Shown here piece by piece: positions 29,781 to 39,618 of a DNA stretch of 64,000 nucleotides. Below the pieces are notes generated by a model that did no database searches, was not told the origin of the DNA, and was given only the letters and a program-made list of their open reading frames with translations. Source of the DNA: Alkalimarinus alittae (GTDB lineage Bacteria; Pseudomonadota; Gammaproteobacteria; Pseudomonadales; Oleiphilaceae). The position numbers were made by a program, and so were the translations under genes. Position 1 is the first letter of the stretch; each line of letters starts with the position of its first letter. The stretch lies in contig NZ_CP100390.1 in the NCBI RefSeq assembly GCF_026016465.1, positions 3,756,001-3,820,000 on the forward strand, given 5' to 3'.

Positions 29781-32069
29781 TTAAGCAAGCCGATCTACAA
29801 CACGCCCAGAATGAACGTACTTACCAAACCCCTTTTCTTTTAAAGCAAGATCTAAAGTACTTTTGATGACATCGGGGGAGTCTAGGCATAAAACTTTATC
29901 TAGCAGTTGCTTAGCCCAAACAAGGTCGATATTGCGAATAACCGATTTAACCTTGGGTAGGTTAGAGGCATTCATTGAAAGCGCTTCGTATCCCATCGCC
30001 ATCAATAACACTGCACCAGCGGGGTCTCCTGCCAGCTCACCACAAATACTAAGCTGGGTTCCTGCAGATCGTGCATCTTTCGCTATTTTAACCAGCGCCT
30101 GTAAAACGGCGGGATGGAACGACTGATAAAGCCCTGCTACGCGAGGGTTATTTCTATCTACCGCTAGTAAATATTGTGTTAAGTCATTAGAACCAACGGA
30201 CAAAAAATCCACCCGCTCAGCCAATTCTTTAATTTGATAAACAGCTCCTGGCACCTCAATCATGACGCCAACCTGAGGCATCGATATGTTCACCCCCTCC
30301 TCTCTCACCTCATGATAAACTCGGTAAATTAGGTGTAAAGCCTCTTCTACCTCAGATACATTACAAATCATGGGCAGCATAATACGAAGGTTATCAAGCC
30401 CTTCACTCGCCTTAAGCATAGCCCTAACTTGAACGAGGAAAATTTCAGGGTGATCAAGCGTTACCCTGATGCCACGCCAACCTAGAAAGGGGTTTTCTTC
30501 ATGTATTGGGAAGTACGATAACGACTTATCCCCGCCGATATCGAGCGTTCTCATGGTAACAATATTGGGTGAAAATGCTTCTAACTGCTCGCGATAGCAG
30601 TCTCGCTGCTCTTGTTCGCTAGGAAAGCGCTCATTAATCATAAAGGGCACTTCGGTGCGGTATAACCCGACCCCTTCTGCACCATTGCTTAACGAACGAA
30701 CAACGTCGGTCATTAACCCCGTATTAACCCATACCGACACACGATGACCATCCAGTGTGGTGCAGGGTAGATTTTTAAGACTTTCAAGCCCTTTAACGAG
30801 AGCTTTTTCCTCTTCAACTATGGTGCTATAAAAGTTTCGGAGCTCTTGAGATGGTGACGCATGAATCTGTCCATTATAACCGTCAACAATCAGCTCACGA
30901 CTACCTAATTGTGAGACGGGAATATCAACCAACCCCATCACGGTAGGTATCCCCATCGCACGAGCTAAAATAGCAACATGAGAGTTTCCTGACCCTTTCA
31001 CAGACACCAGACCGATCAGTTTTTCTCTAGGCACTTCGCCCAACATAGCGGGAGTTAACTCGTCGCTCACTAAGATAGTGTTTTCGGGATATTCTTTCTC
31101 TGTCTTATCGGATTCCTCTAAATAAGACAGCACGCGTCGACCAAGATCTTTAATATCAACGGCTCGTTCACTCAAGTATGCATCACCCATCATATCAAAG
31201 TGACTGACATACTCTTTGATGACATCCCTTAAAGCACTCGGAGCCCAACTACCCGCATTGATGCGTGATAACACTTCTCCTGCAAGCGCATTATCATCAA
31301 GAATACCTAGGTAAACATCAAACAAAGCCTGCTCTTCAGGGCGTAACTGAGCCGATAGTTTCTTGCCTACCTCTTGTATATCTTGCCTGACAGAAGCAAT
31401 AGCTGCTTTGAAGCGCTGAATTTCAAACGCTTTATCTTCAGCTAGTTTATCGGGTACTGCATCTAAGTCAGCAGGGGGGAAAATAACGACACTGTGACCA
31501 ATAGCAACACCATGTGCGCCGGCGACCCCCTTAAAGATAATATCTTTCCCGGCCGCGCCACCCAGACTCAGCTTACCGATAACATCGGTGGCTTCACTAT
31601 GCGCAATAATCGCAGCAAGCTGAGCAGATACGGTGACCAGAAAAGCTTCCTCGCCTTCATCAAAGTATCGGTTGGGGCTCTGCTGTTGGACAACGATAAC
31701 GCCTAATACGTTACGCCGATGAATAATAGGCACCCCCAGAAACGACTGATACCGCTCTTCTCCTGTTTCGGGAAAATAGCGATAGCGGGGGTGTGAGGGG
31801 GCGTCCTGTAGGTTGATAGGCTCTTCCCTAACACCCACTAGTCCGACCAACCCTTCTGAATGACCAAGGCTAACCTTACCTACAGCGCCTTGATTAAGGC
31901 CTTCTGTTGCCATCAACCGATAACGATTGGAGGCGGGATCAAATAAGTAGACAGAGCAGACATCTGTATCCATTGCATCTTGTACGCGAGATACAATAAT
32001 GTCTAATGCATGCTGGAGGTCTTTAGCTGCATTAACTTCCTGAACAATGCTTCGTAAAACACTGAGCAT
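29781..32069 (-). CDS. ptsP: Nitrogen-PTS enzyme I (phosphoenolpyruvate-protein phosphotransferase)
   Basis: The 762-residue protein transfers phosphate from PEP to NPr and then EIIA-Ntr, a regulatory cascade for nitrogen, potassium and envelope control. The N-terminal GAF domain (about 15-165) is the feature that separates PtsP from the sugar enzyme I; it senses nitrogen metabolites such as glutamine in E. coli. The phosphohistidine sits in GNSHVAILARAMG. The PEP-binding barrel shows LRTLDIGGDK, GSNDLTQYLL and the catalytic cysteine in SICGELAGDP. It follows rppH by 41 bp, a very conserved pair in gammaproteobacteria. Confidence 0.97.
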   Translation of the reverse strand: MLSVLRSIVQEVNAAKDLQHALDIIVSRVQDAMDTDVCSVYLFDPASNRYRLMATEGLNQGAVGKVSLGHSEGLVGLVGVREEPINLQDAPSHPRYRYFPETGEERYQSFLGVPIIHRRNVLGVIVVQQQSPNRYFDEGEEAFLVTVSAQLAAIIAHSEATDVIGKLSLGGAAGKDIIFKGVAGAHGVAIGHSVVIFPPADLDAVPDKLAEDKAFEIQRFKAAIASVRQDIQEVGKKLSAQLRPEEQALFDVYLGILDDNALAGEVLSRINAGSWAPSALRDVIKEYVSHFDMMGDAYLSERAVDIKDLGRRVLSYLEESDKTEKEYPENTILVSDELTPAMLGEVPREKLIGLVSVKGSGNSHVAILARAMGIPTVMGLVDIPVSQLGSRELIVDGYNGQIHASPSQELRNFYSTIVEEEKALVKGLESLKNLPCTTLDGHRVSVWVNTGLMTDVVRSLSNGAEGVGLYRTEVPFMINERFPSEQEQRDCYREQLEAFSPNIVTMRTLDIGGDKSLSYFPIHEENPFLGWRGIRVTLDHPEIFLVQVRAMLKASEGLDNLRIMLPMICNVSEVEEALHLIYRVYHEVREEGVNISMPQVGVMIEVPGAVYQIKELAERVDFLSVGSNDLTQYLLAVDRNNPRVAGLYQSFHPAVLQALVKIAKDARSAGTQLSICGELAGDPAGAVLLMAMGYEALSMNASNLPKVKSVIRNIDLVWAKQLLDKVLCLDSPDVIKSTLDLALKEKGFGKYVHSGRVVDRLA

Positions 32070-32110
32070 CAGTGAGTTTCCGCCATATAATTTCCAAACT
32101 TATTTTGTCA

Positions 32111-32596
32111 TTAAACTACATATTTTTTAAGCAACCGAGGCGCTAGTTCCTTCATCGCTCTTCGATAAACTTCTCGTTTAAAAGCAACCACCTGTCCCAG
32201 TGGATACCAATAACTAACCCACTCCCAACCATCAAACTCGGGAGAGTCACTATTTGTCATACAAACCGTCGAATCGGGACTTTGCATCCGTAGTAAATAC
32301 CACTTCTGCTTCTGGCCAACACAAAGAGGTTGCGAGTTATAACGAATCATTTTTTTAGGTAGGCGGTAACGCAGCCATCCTCTCGTGCAGGATACGATTT
32401 CAACATCTGACGCAGTAAGTCCAACTTCTTCAGCAAGTTCTCGGTACAACGCTTCTTCAGGTGTTTCATTCTTTTTTATCCCGCCTTGGGGGAACTGCCA
32501 TGAATCCTGTCCTATTCGTCTAGCCCACAATACCTCATTCTGATGATTGGCAAGAATAATTCCGACATTCGGCCTAAAACCGTCGGAGTCGATCAC
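32111..32596 (-). CDS. rppH: RNA 5'-pyrophosphohydrolase
   Basis: A 161-residue Nudix enzyme that removes pyrophosphate from the 5' end of mRNAs, triggering RNase E-dependent decay. The Nudix box is [20 protein letters not shown], in the GX5EX7REUXEEXGU form. The N-terminal [15 protein letters not shown] and WQFPQGGI motifs are RppH-specific. E. coli RppH is about 176 residues. It lies just upstream of ptsP and divergent from the HAD phosphatase, as in Pseudomonas. Confidence 0.97.
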   Translation of the reverse strand: MIDSDGFRPNVGIILANHQNEVLWARRIGQDSWQFPQGGIKKNETPEEALYRELAEEVGLTASDVEIVSCTRGWLRYRLPKKMIRYNSQPLCVGQKQKWYLLRMQSPDSTVCMTNSDSPEFDGWEWVSYWYPLGQVVAFKREVYRRAMKELAPRLLKKYVV

Positions 32597-32836
32597 ACCT
32601 GCATACCTTTAACTGTTATTTCTCTACATTCTTCCAGAAAAACGGCTTTTCAGCAAACCTTAGCCGCTGCGGATAAATTCGTTATAACTAAATCTAATAG
32701 ACTAACGTATAATAAGCGACACTTAACTTCAGTTATCGCGTTACGTAACGCCTATATAAACAATACTAATGTCAGCATAGCTCACGTGACTGAAAACAAT
32801 ATACTTTTTGACTATTTCCCTTAAGGAGAATCACCT

Positions 32837-33490
32837 GTGACCCTCGCAATATTCGATCTCGATAACACTCTAATCGCCGGTGATAGCGACCATGCTTGGG
32901 GGCAGTTTTTGGCTGATAAAGGGATTGTTAACGCTGAAGAGTATGAAAAAGCCAATGATCAGTTTTACCAAGATTACCTAAGTGGCAAGCTAGATATGAC
33001 GCGCTACCTCGAGTTCTCTTTAGCCCCGTTAGCCGCACACCCGATGACATCGCTGCTGCAATGGAGAGAACAGTTTGTAAATGAAAGAATCAAACCTCTC
33101 ATGCTCAATAAAGCTGAAGCGCTGGTTCGCTCCCATAGAGAGCAAGGGCACTATATTCTGATTATCACAGCCACCAACCGTTTTGTGACGGAGCCTATCG
33201 CAGAACTATTAGGGGTTGACCACCTTATTGCTACAGACCCCGAAATAATCGATAACCGCTACACCGGCGCAATTTCAGGCATCCCTAGTTTTAAAGAAGG
33301 CAAAGTAACACGCCTGAATAATTGGTTAAAAGAACAGCAATATAGCCTTGAAGGATCCTACTTCTATAGTGATTCTCATAATGATCTACCATTGTTAGAA
33401 ATCGTGGATACCCCTGTAGCTGTGGATGCGGACGAAAAACTTACATCTCACGCGATGCAAAACAACTGGAAAATAATCTCTTTAAGGTAG
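32837..33490 (+). CDS. HAD-IB family phosphatase (SerB-like)
   Basis: A 217-residue cytoplasmic phosphatase of the HAD superfamily, subclass IB. Motif I is FDLDNT (nucleophile and acid-base Asp), motif II is the threonine in ITATNRF, motif III is lysine in FKEGK, and motif IV is DSHND. The alpha-helical cap with the substrate pocket is of the SerB1/CicA type, so the substrate may be phosphoserine or another phosphomonoester, but this is not decided. TAAGGAG upstream is a strong ribosome-binding site. It is followed 7 bp later by the imelysin lipoprotein, probably cotranscribed. Confidence 0.88.
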   Translation: MTLAIFDLDNTLIAGDSDHAWGQFLADKGIVNAEEYEKANDQFYQDYLSGKLDMTRYLEFSLAPLAAHPMTSLLQWREQFVNERIKPLMLNKAEALVRSHREQGHYILIITATNRFVTEPIAELLGVDHLIATDPEIIDNRYTGAISGIPSFKEGKVTRLNNWLKEQQYSLEGSYFYSDSHNDLPLLEIVDTPVAVDADEKLTSHAMQNNWKIISLR

Positions 33491-33497
33491 ATAACTG

Positions 33498-34604
33498 ATG
33501 GCGTTCAGAAACAGTAAATGGGTCAGGCTAACGAGTTTTTTGCTTATTGGGTTAGTCGTCTGCGCCTGCAGTAATAACGACCCTGAGTCATCTCAGCCGC
33601 CCGATCAGGTTGCCAAGCCTGAAGCCTCAACCGCTAACACCGAATCAGGTGCTAGCCTAAATGTGGACTCTACCCTCTCAGATTCTACGCCCCACCCCCT
33701 TCCACTCACCGTGTTTTATCTCGACTTAGCCAATCAGCAATTTACTACCGTCTGCTCAAGCGCAGAGCAGCTACAAAAGTCCATCCAACTGTTTGTCACA
33801 GCCCCCACCGAAAAAGGCTTAATAGAAGCACAGTCTGCTTGGCTAAATAGTCACAACGAGTACACCTCAACGCAACTTTTTCGAAATATTAATATCAATC
33901 ACCCGGTATTAGACCAGTCTACAATCAAGCCGGTTAAACACGCGATCGCGATTAGAATTGACCAAACGCCGCTTTTACCAGGGTATATCGATGAAGTCGA
34001 AGGCTACCCTAAAAGTGGATTCATATTTTCCCCTCTCCCCATAGACAGAGAAACACTCAACAAAGAACACCAGTTTGCTGATAGCGCCTACGTTGCATTG
34101 GGCTTTCATGCGGTAGAGTTCCTCTTATGGGGAGAAAATAACAGAACACACACCGCATTTTTACCTACCCAACAGGAAAGCGACGTTAACAGTGACGATG
34201 TATTTAAGGTGCGACGCAGCCAGCTATTATCACTCACCACAAGCATGTTAACTGAAGACTTAGCAACACTTTGCAAAGCGTGGAACACCAACACAGGCTT
34301 CTATGCCACCGCACTTCACGCGTTACCGGCTAAAGAACAAAATGCCACCATCAACGCTGCAACTGAACAGTTAATCTCAAACCTGCAGATAAATACAGCC
34401 AAAGTAAGGCAGGCCAACGATAACAACGAGGAGGTTATCGAAATAGAGCCACACTCTGCGTTTTCAGGTAGTGATAAAAAAGACACCGAAGCGCAAATCA
34501 GAATTCTTAAAGCATTGATAGAGAGTAAAGAATGGAAAAACGCGAGTAACAAGCAAGAGCACGGTCAGAAACTCACTCAACTGGCCAAGGCGCTCTTGCT
34601 TTAG
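33498..34604 (+). CDS. Imelysin-family lipoprotein
   Basis: A 368-residue exported lipoprotein with a hydrophobic signal (about 8-22) ending VVCAC, the probable lipidated cysteine at 24, followed by a low-complexity Ser/Pro/Glu linker. The imelysin (peptidase M75) signature GxHxxEFLLWG is present as LGFHAVEFLLWGEN. Imelysins are periplasmic or surface proteins linked to iron uptake rather than proven peptidases. No iron transporter or Fur-box-like operator was seen nearby; the only close neighbour is the HAD phosphatase 7 bp upstream, so the partner is unknown. It is convergent with rlmI, 12 bp apart. Confidence 0.85.
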   Translation: MAFRNSKWVRLTSFLLIGLVVCACSNNDPESSQPPDQVAKPEASTANTESGASLNVDSTLSDSTPHPLPLTVFYLDLANQQFTTVCSSAEQLQKSIQLFVTAPTEKGLIEAQSAWLNSHNEYTSTQLFRNININHPVLDQSTIKPVKHAIAIRIDQTPLLPGYIDEVEGYPKSGFIFSPLPIDRETLNKEHQFADSAYVALGFHAVEFLLWGENNRTHTAFLPTQQESDVNSDDVFKVRRSQLLSLTTSMLTEDLATLCKAWNTNTGFYATALHALPAKEQNATINAATEQLISNLQINTAKVRQANDNNEEVIEIEPHSAFSGSDKKDTEAQIRILKALIESKEWKNASNKQEHGQKLTQLAKALLL

Positions 34605-34616
34605 TCTACATTGATA

Positions 34617-35813
34617 TTAAAAAGAAGGTAACACCCGAGCAAAGCATGCTTTCAGGTATTCAGTTTCTGGAATAGCAGGCACAATCGGGTGATCTGCGCC
34701 TTGATGCCCTTGCTCGATGATCTGAACAAATCGATCTGTCTGCCTACCGGTTGAACGTATAATATCCGTCAAACGGTCTCGCTGAAGATGCATAGAGCAA
34801 GAGGCAGAAACCAATACCCCATCCTTCTCAAGCAGCCGCATTGCCAGTTGGTTAATACGCTGATAGGCCTGTTCACCAGCCTTTATATCACGTCTTCTTG
34901 GGATAAACGCAGGTGGATCAACAATCACTACATCAAACTTTTCACGAATATCTCGCAGTTCTCTACAAACTGCAAATGCGTCGCCCTGAATGCACTTCAC
35001 TTTATCCGTCACGCCATTTAGCCTGGCATTTTCTTCGACATAAGAAAGTGCATAGTCAGAGGCATCGATGCAGGTAACCGACTCAGCACCAAATGCGGCC
35101 GCTTGAATCCCCCAACCGCCAATATAACTAAATATATCCAGTACACGCTTGCCTTTAACATAAGGTGCCAAGCGAGCTCTGTTCATTCTATGATCGTAAA
35201 ACCAACCTGTTTTTTGCCCTTTCAGTACTGGCGCACTAAATAAAACACCATTCTCTTCTAGCTGAACCGACTCAACTTCTTCACCAATGACCGTTTCAGT
35301 ATAAGACTCAAGCCCTTCAACTTCTCTCATTTTTCCATCATTGCGGAAAATTAGCGTGGCTGGCTTAATCACTTTCTCAATCGCCTCTATTAGCTCAGCC
35401 TTCAGCAACTCCATACCGAATGTCGATATTTGAGCGACACAGGTATCACCAAAACGATCAATAACCAAACCTGAAAGACCATCACTGTCACCAAACACCA
35501 AGCGATAAAATGGTTTTTCGAATGCTTGCTGGCGCAATGACAACGCTATTTTAAGTCGATGAACAATCAGCGACTTATCCATAAACTGAGTGGTAGAGCG
35601 GCTGATTAATCGCGCACAAATCAACGTATTAGGATTAACAAAAGCAGTCCCTAAGGACTTGCCGGAATTACTGACCACGGCGACTTGTTCGCCTGGCTGA
35701 AACTGCTTTAGTCCGCCATTGACTGAATCAACCTCATTGCTATATATCCACAGATGCCCCTGCTTTAGCCGTCGGTCTGCACCTTTTTGAAGTTGGAGCA
35801 CCTTATTAGACAT
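34617..35813 (-). CDS. rlmI: Class I rRNA (cytosine) methyltransferase, RlmI type
   Basis: The protein (398 residues) joins an N-terminal PUA RNA-binding domain (about 1-80) to a Rossmann methyltransferase core. SAM-binding lies at LDIFSYIGGWG, with the acidic residue in TCIDAS, and the catalytic motif is VIVDPPAF. It resembles RlmI, which methylates 23S C1962 in E. coli. The start at 35813 is chosen over the in-frame upstream ATG at 35891 because a perfect AGGAGG stands 5 bases ahead. It is the only gene in its unit. Exact nucleotide target is inferred from family. Confidence 0.9.
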   Translation of the reverse strand: MSNKVLQLQKGADRRLKQGHLWIYSNEVDSVNGGLKQFQPGEQVAVVSNSGKSLGTAFVNPNTLICARLISRSTTQFMDKSLIVHRLKIALSLRQQAFEKPFYRLVFGDSDGLSGLVIDRFGDTCVAQISTFGMELLKAELIEAIEKVIKPATLIFRNDGKMREVEGLESYTETVIGEEVESVQLEENGVLFSAPVLKGQKTGWFYDHRMNRARLAPYVKGKRVLDIFSYIGGWGIQAAAFGAESVTCIDASDYALSYVEENARLNGVTDKVKCIQGDAFAVCRELRDIREKFDVVIVDPPAFIPRRRDIKAGEQAYQRINQLAMRLLEKDGVLVSASCSMHLQRDRLTDIIRSTGRQTDRFVQIIEQGHQGADHPIVPAIPETEYLKACFARVLPSF

Positions 35814-35922
35814 AAAAACCTCCTGATAAATCGAGGCGAGATTATAACAGTGAACAGCAGAGACAGGAAAAGATATAACGATCATTAACACCTAGGGCGG
35901 CGTTTAGGCAGGCACTTAAATG

Positions 35923-35960
35923 ATAAGCGGCAAGTTAACACTGTTAATCTTGCCGCTTAT
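35923..35960. terminator. Long hairpin between gcvPB and rlmI
   Basis: ATAAGCGGCAAGTTAACA and TGTTAATCTTGCCGCTTAT pair almost perfectly (one extra base in the right arm). It follows the gcvPB 3' end in the direction of transcription but lacks a T-tract, so it may be a terminator or an mRNA-stabilising structure. Confidence 0.55.
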
Positions 35961-36001
35961 GTTGTCACTTAGTGTTTATGAATAGCGCTTAGAGCTACTC
36001 A

Positions 36002-36057
36002 GTCTTAAAGTAGCCCTGTCTTAAAGTAGCCCTGTCTTAAAGTAGCCCTGTCTTAAA
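36002..36057. repeat. 16-bp tandem repeat, 3.5 copies, overlapping gcvPB stop
   Basis: The unit GTCTTAAAGTAGCCCT occurs at 36002-36017, 36018-36033 and 36034-36049, with an 8-base partial at 36050-36057. The partial unit contains the gcvPB stop codon (36053-36055). Each unit supplies an in-frame or near-frame TAA, so copy changes would not alter the protein much. It looks like a slippage or recombination product. Confidence 0.9.
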
Positions 36058-37519
36058 ACGACTCGGGCTTATAGCTTACATCAAGCTCTCGAGCAGCCTT
36101 AACATCATCCAGACGTTTAACCGGCTGACTATAAGGCGCGCCTTTTACCAAGTCCGGTGAGTTTTCAGCTTCTTTCAAGATCTGAATCATCGCATCAACA
36201 AAGCCATCCATTTCATCAATAGATTCAGTTTCTGTCGGCTCTATCAACAAACACTCTGGCACTAGCAATGGGAAGTAAGTCGTCGGTGCATGATAACCAT
36301 AATCAAGTAAACGCTTTGCAAAATCCATTGCGTTAACGCCTAGCTCTTTAGATTGCTTGCTCAAAGTAACGATAAACTCATGAGTCGCTCTTCGATCTTT
36401 ATATGCGAGATCAAACCCAGCATCTGCTAACCTTTTCATCATATAGTTGGCATTAAGCGTTGAGAACTCACTCACTCGCTGCATCCCATCACGACCGACA
36501 AATAGAGCATAAATATAGGCACGTAAGATAATACCCGCATTTCCCATAAAGGCAGACAAACGGCCGATACTGTCAGGCAGAGCATCTTGATCTAACCAGC
36601 AATAACCTGGCTCACCACCGGCGTCTTCGATACCAACAATAGGGGTCGGTAGAAATGGCAATAATCGTTTACCGACAGCAACAGGGCCAGAACCTGGACC
36701 ACCGCCACCATGCGGCGTAGCAAACGTTTTATGCAGGTTCATATGCAGCACATCAAACCCCATATCCCCTGGACGAACCTTGCCTAAAATAGCATTCAAG
36801 TTAGCGCCGTCGTAGTACAGCAAGCCACCTGCATCGTGCACAACCTTAGCAATCACTTCAACTTGACGTTCGAAAACACCACAGGTAGAAGGGTTGGTCA
36901 TCATGATCCCTGCCGTTTGCGGGCCAACGGCTCCTTTTAGTGCTTCTACATCGACGTCGCCGTCATTAAGCACGGGAATTTCTTTTACCTTATAGCCACA
37001 CATAACCGCTGTGGCAGGGTTAGTACCGTGAGCCGCAATCGGTACAATAATTTCGCTACGCTCATGGTCACCACGCTTTTCATGGTAAGCACGAATCATC
37101 GCTACGCCTGCAAACTCACCTTGAGCACCCGCCATAGGGCTCAAAGAAACACCGGCCATTCCCGTTACTTCTTTTAATATTTCTTGCAGGTCAAAAACAC
37201 TGGCAAGATACCCTTGGCTATATGACTCTGGCGCTAATGGGTGACGATTCAAAAAACCCGGTAAGCTAGCAACTTTGTGCGCGCCGCGTGGGTTATATTT
37301 CATCGTACAAGACCCTAACGGGTAAAACTGAGTATCAATTGAGAAGTTCTTACGCGACAAGTTAGTATAATGTCTAACCACTTGAAGCTCTGACACTTCA
37401 GGCATGGCCGCTTTCTTTTTCCGCATCAAGCTATCAGGAATATCGGTAACGTCTGCTTTAGTTAAAGGAGCCTGAGCGGTGGCCGTACGCCCTTTTACAC
37501 CACGTTCAAAAATTAACAT
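36053..37519 (-). CDS. gcvPB: Glycine dehydrogenase (decarboxylating) subunit 2
   Basis: The 488-residue second half of the P-protein of the glycine cleavage system, which decarboxylates glycine and passes aminomethyl to lipoyl-H protein. The pyridoxal-phosphate lysine sits in [16 protein letters not shown], the conserved glycine-rich loop. The gene starts on the last base of the gcvPA stop (TAATG overlap), so subunits are translationally coupled. A split P protein is common in Gram-positives and archaea and known in some proteobacteria; E. coli and Pseudomonas have a fused GcvP of about 960 residues. Stop codon overlaps a tandem repeat. Confidence 0.95.
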   Translation of the reverse strand: MLIFERGVKGRTATAQAPLTKADVTDIPDSLMRKKKAAMPEVSELQVVRHYTNLSRKNFSIDTQFYPLGSCTMKYNPRGAHKVASLPGFLNRHPLAPESYSQGYLASVFDLQEILKEVTGMAGVSLSPMAGAQGEFAGVAMIRAYHEKRGDHERSEIIVPIAAHGTNPATAVMCGYKVKEIPVLNDGDVDVEALKGAVGPQTAGIMMTNPSTCGVFERQVEVIAKVVHDAGGLLYYDGANLNAILGKVRPGDMGFDVLHMNLHKTFATPHGGGGPGSGPVAVGKRLLPFLPTPIVGIEDAGGEPGYCWLDQDALPDSIGRLSAFMGNAGIILRAYIYALFVGRDGMQRVSEFSTLNANYMMKRLADAGFDLAYKDRRATHEFIVTLSKQSKELGVNAMDFAKRLLDYGYHAPTTYFPLLVPECLLIEPTETESIDEMDGFVDAMIQILKEAENSPDLVKGAPYSQPVKRLDDVKAARELDVSYKPESF

Positions 37520-38892
37520 TAAGCTGCCTCCAACTCTTTAAGCGATAGTTCCAAAGCATTCACATATGCATTGAGGTCTTGCTCTGTTTTGGTTTCTGTT
37601 GCACATACAAGAATGCAGTTTTCTAACTCAGGGTAATGGGTAGACAAGTCATACCCCCCTAATACTCCCTGCAACTCCATATGCTCTAGAACCAAGCGTG
37701 AAGAGGCTGGTAAACGTAAGACAAATTCGTGGAAGCGAGGTCCTGTTGATACAACTTCAACCCCAGATACCGCCGACAGCAGCCCAGCTAAGCGATTAGT
37801 ATTAGCATGACATGCTCGGGCAACACGCTCGATACCCTCGTGCCCTAGCAAACTCATGTAAATAGTCGCCGCTGTTACCGCTAACCCTTGGTTAGTACAG
37901 ATGTTAGAGGTCGCCTTAGAGCGACGAATATGCTGCTCTCGTGCTTGTAGCGTCAACGCAAACCCTTCTTTGCCATCAAGGTCTACAGTACGACCAATAA
38001 TACGGCCTGGCATTTGTCTAACCAACGCCTGCTTACAGCAAATAAAACCAAAATACGGCCCGCCAGACGCTAAAGGAATCCCCATCGGTTGCCCTTCACC
38101 AACCGCAATGTCAGCACCATTTTCGCCCCATTCACCTGGAGGCGATATCAGCGTTGCAGCCGTGGGGTTAACAACACCCACCACCAACATCTTTTGTTCA
38201 TGCCCCCAATTGATCAACTGGTGAACATCTTCTAGCGTGCCAAAAAAGTTAGGTTGAGCGATAATTAATGCCGCAAAATCCTCACCTTCAAACTTAGAAA
38301 GCGCTGCCATATCAATGGTTAATGAAGAGGGATCGAACGGCACTTCAACCAGCTCTATTTTCTGGTTGTGAACAATACTGTTTACAACCTTCTTGTAGAT
38401 CGGATGAACGGTTCCTGCAATTAAAACACGCTTACTTTTTGATTTTCTATTAGCTCTGATCGCCATGAGAACGGCTTCAGCCAAACCTGATGCACCGTCA
38501 TAGAGAGAAGCATTGGAGACATCTAGCCCGGTTAACGCGGTGATCATTGATTGAAATTCATAGATCAACTGTAGCGTTCCCTGACTCGCTTCCGCCTGAT
38601 AAGGGGTGTACGCTGTCATAAATTCGCCACGCGCGGCGATATCCCAAACGGCAGCAGGGATATGATGCTCATACGCACCCGCACCAATAAAGCATAGTGC
38701 GCCACTGTCTTGCTCTGCTCGATCAGACATCAAGCGCATTATTTCCATCTCACTCCTAGCAGGAGGAATGGCATCTAAAGCACCCGCTCTAAGGTGTGAG
38801 GGGATTTCGTCAAAAAGTTGATCTATTGATTGTGCACCAATAGTCTCCAACATCTTTCGAATATCTTCTTCAGTATGTGGAATAAAGGGCAT
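37519..38892 (-). CDS. gcvPA: Glycine dehydrogenase (decarboxylating) subunit 1
   Basis: The 457-residue first half of the split P-protein, with the N-terminal [19 protein letters not shown] and a glycine-rich segment typical of GcvPA ([26 protein letters not shown]). The cofactor lysine lies in the other subunit, and the two form an alpha2beta2 enzyme. It is preceded in the operon by gcvH, with a 130-bp gap containing a perfect hairpin. Confidence 0.95.
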   Translation of the reverse strand: MPFIPHTEEDIRKMLETIGAQSIDQLFDEIPSHLRAGALDAIPPARSEMEIMRLMSDRAEQDSGALCFIGAGAYEHHIPAAVWDIAARGEFMTAYTPYQAEASQGTLQLIYEFQSMITALTGLDVSNASLYDGASGLAEAVLMAIRANRKSKSKRVLIAGTVHPIYKKVVNSIVHNQKIELVEVPFDPSSLTIDMAALSKFEGEDFAALIIAQPNFFGTLEDVHQLINWGHEQKMLVVGVVNPTAATLISPPGEWGENGADIAVGEGQPMGIPLASGGPYFGFICCKQALVRQMPGRIIGRTVDLDGKEGFALTLQAREQHIRRSKATSNICTNQGLAVTAATIYMSLLGHEGIERVARACHANTNRLAGLLSAVSGVEVVSTGPRFHEFVLRLPASSRLVLEHMELQGVLGGYDLSTHYPELENCILVCATETKTEQDLNAYVNALELSLKELEAA

Positions 38893-38959
38893 GTACGTCT
38901 CTCTAAGGCAGGTTTAACGCTTGTTCTTGCGAAAAATGGTCAATATTTATTGGACGCAT

Positions 38960-38985
38960 ATAGACTGGGTTTCAGCCCAGTCTAT
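38960..38985 (-). promoter_or_regulatory. Perfect hairpin between gcvH and gcvPA
   Basis: ATAGACTGGG (38960-38969) and CCCAGTCTAT (38976-38985) are exact 10-bp complements with a 6-base loop. There is no T-tract on the minus strand, so it is more likely an mRNA processing or stability element within the gcv operon than a terminator. Confidence 0.6.
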
Positions 38986-39023
38986 TATATAACGCCCAGA
39001 TCAATTACTGATACGCAGAGTAA

Positions 39024-39419
39024 TTAGTGGTCTTCGTCTTCGCAAGCCGCGGAATAAGCTTCGGCATCAAGCAATGACTCAAGATCACTCTCGTCTGTCA
39101 GTTTTACTTTAAAAAACCAACCATCTTCATACGGCTCGTTATTAACCAGGTCTGGTGATTCTTCTAGTGCTTCGTTAATAGCTAATACTTCACCACTAAC
39201 CGGACTAAAAATATCAGAAGCAGCTTTTACTGACTCAACAACACCCGCTTCTTCACCGGCATTAATTTCGGCACCAACTTCAGGCAACTCAACAAAAACA
39301 ACATCACCCAACAGGTCTTGAGCATGATCGGTAATACCAATTGTTGCAGTACCGTCAGCCTCAACTCGAACCCACTCATGGCTCGAAAGATATTTTAATT
39401 CGCCTGGAATATTACTCAT
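39024..39419 (-). CDS. gcvH: Glycine cleavage H protein
   Basis: A 131-residue lipoyl-carrier protein that shuttles aminomethyl and reducing equivalents among P, T and L proteins. The lipoylated lysine is in VESVKAASD. The length and the N-terminal [10 protein letters not shown] are standard. It lies 199 bp downstream of gcvT, and gcvPA follows, so the operon order is T-H-PA-PB. The gap before it leaves room for a secondary promoter, none obvious. L protein (lpd) is not in the window, as expected because it is shared with pyruvate dehydrogenase. Confidence 0.97.
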   Translation of the reverse strand: MSNIPGELKYLSSHEWVRVEADGTATIGITDHAQDLLGDVVFVELPEVGAEINAGEEAGVVESVKAASDIFSPVSGEVLAINEALEESPDLVNNEPYEDGWFFKVKLTDESDLESLLDAEAYSAACEDEDH

Positions 39420-39618
39420 CGTTTTGCTTCCCCGATATTAACTAAAAACTGAAATATTCGCTCTTTAAACAACACTAATGCGGCTCATTAATCATCATTC
39501 GTGAGTCGCTATCAATATTGATTAGAGCAGTATAAATTCAACACCACTTAAATTGTGACTATTTTATCGCAAACTAAGCCGCCTAAAACCAAATTATCTA
39601 AAACTACGTTATAGCAAA

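Noticed and set aside
36002..36057. CRISPR-like repeat array
   Set aside because: The units are directly adjacent with no spacers, so this is a simple tandem repeat.
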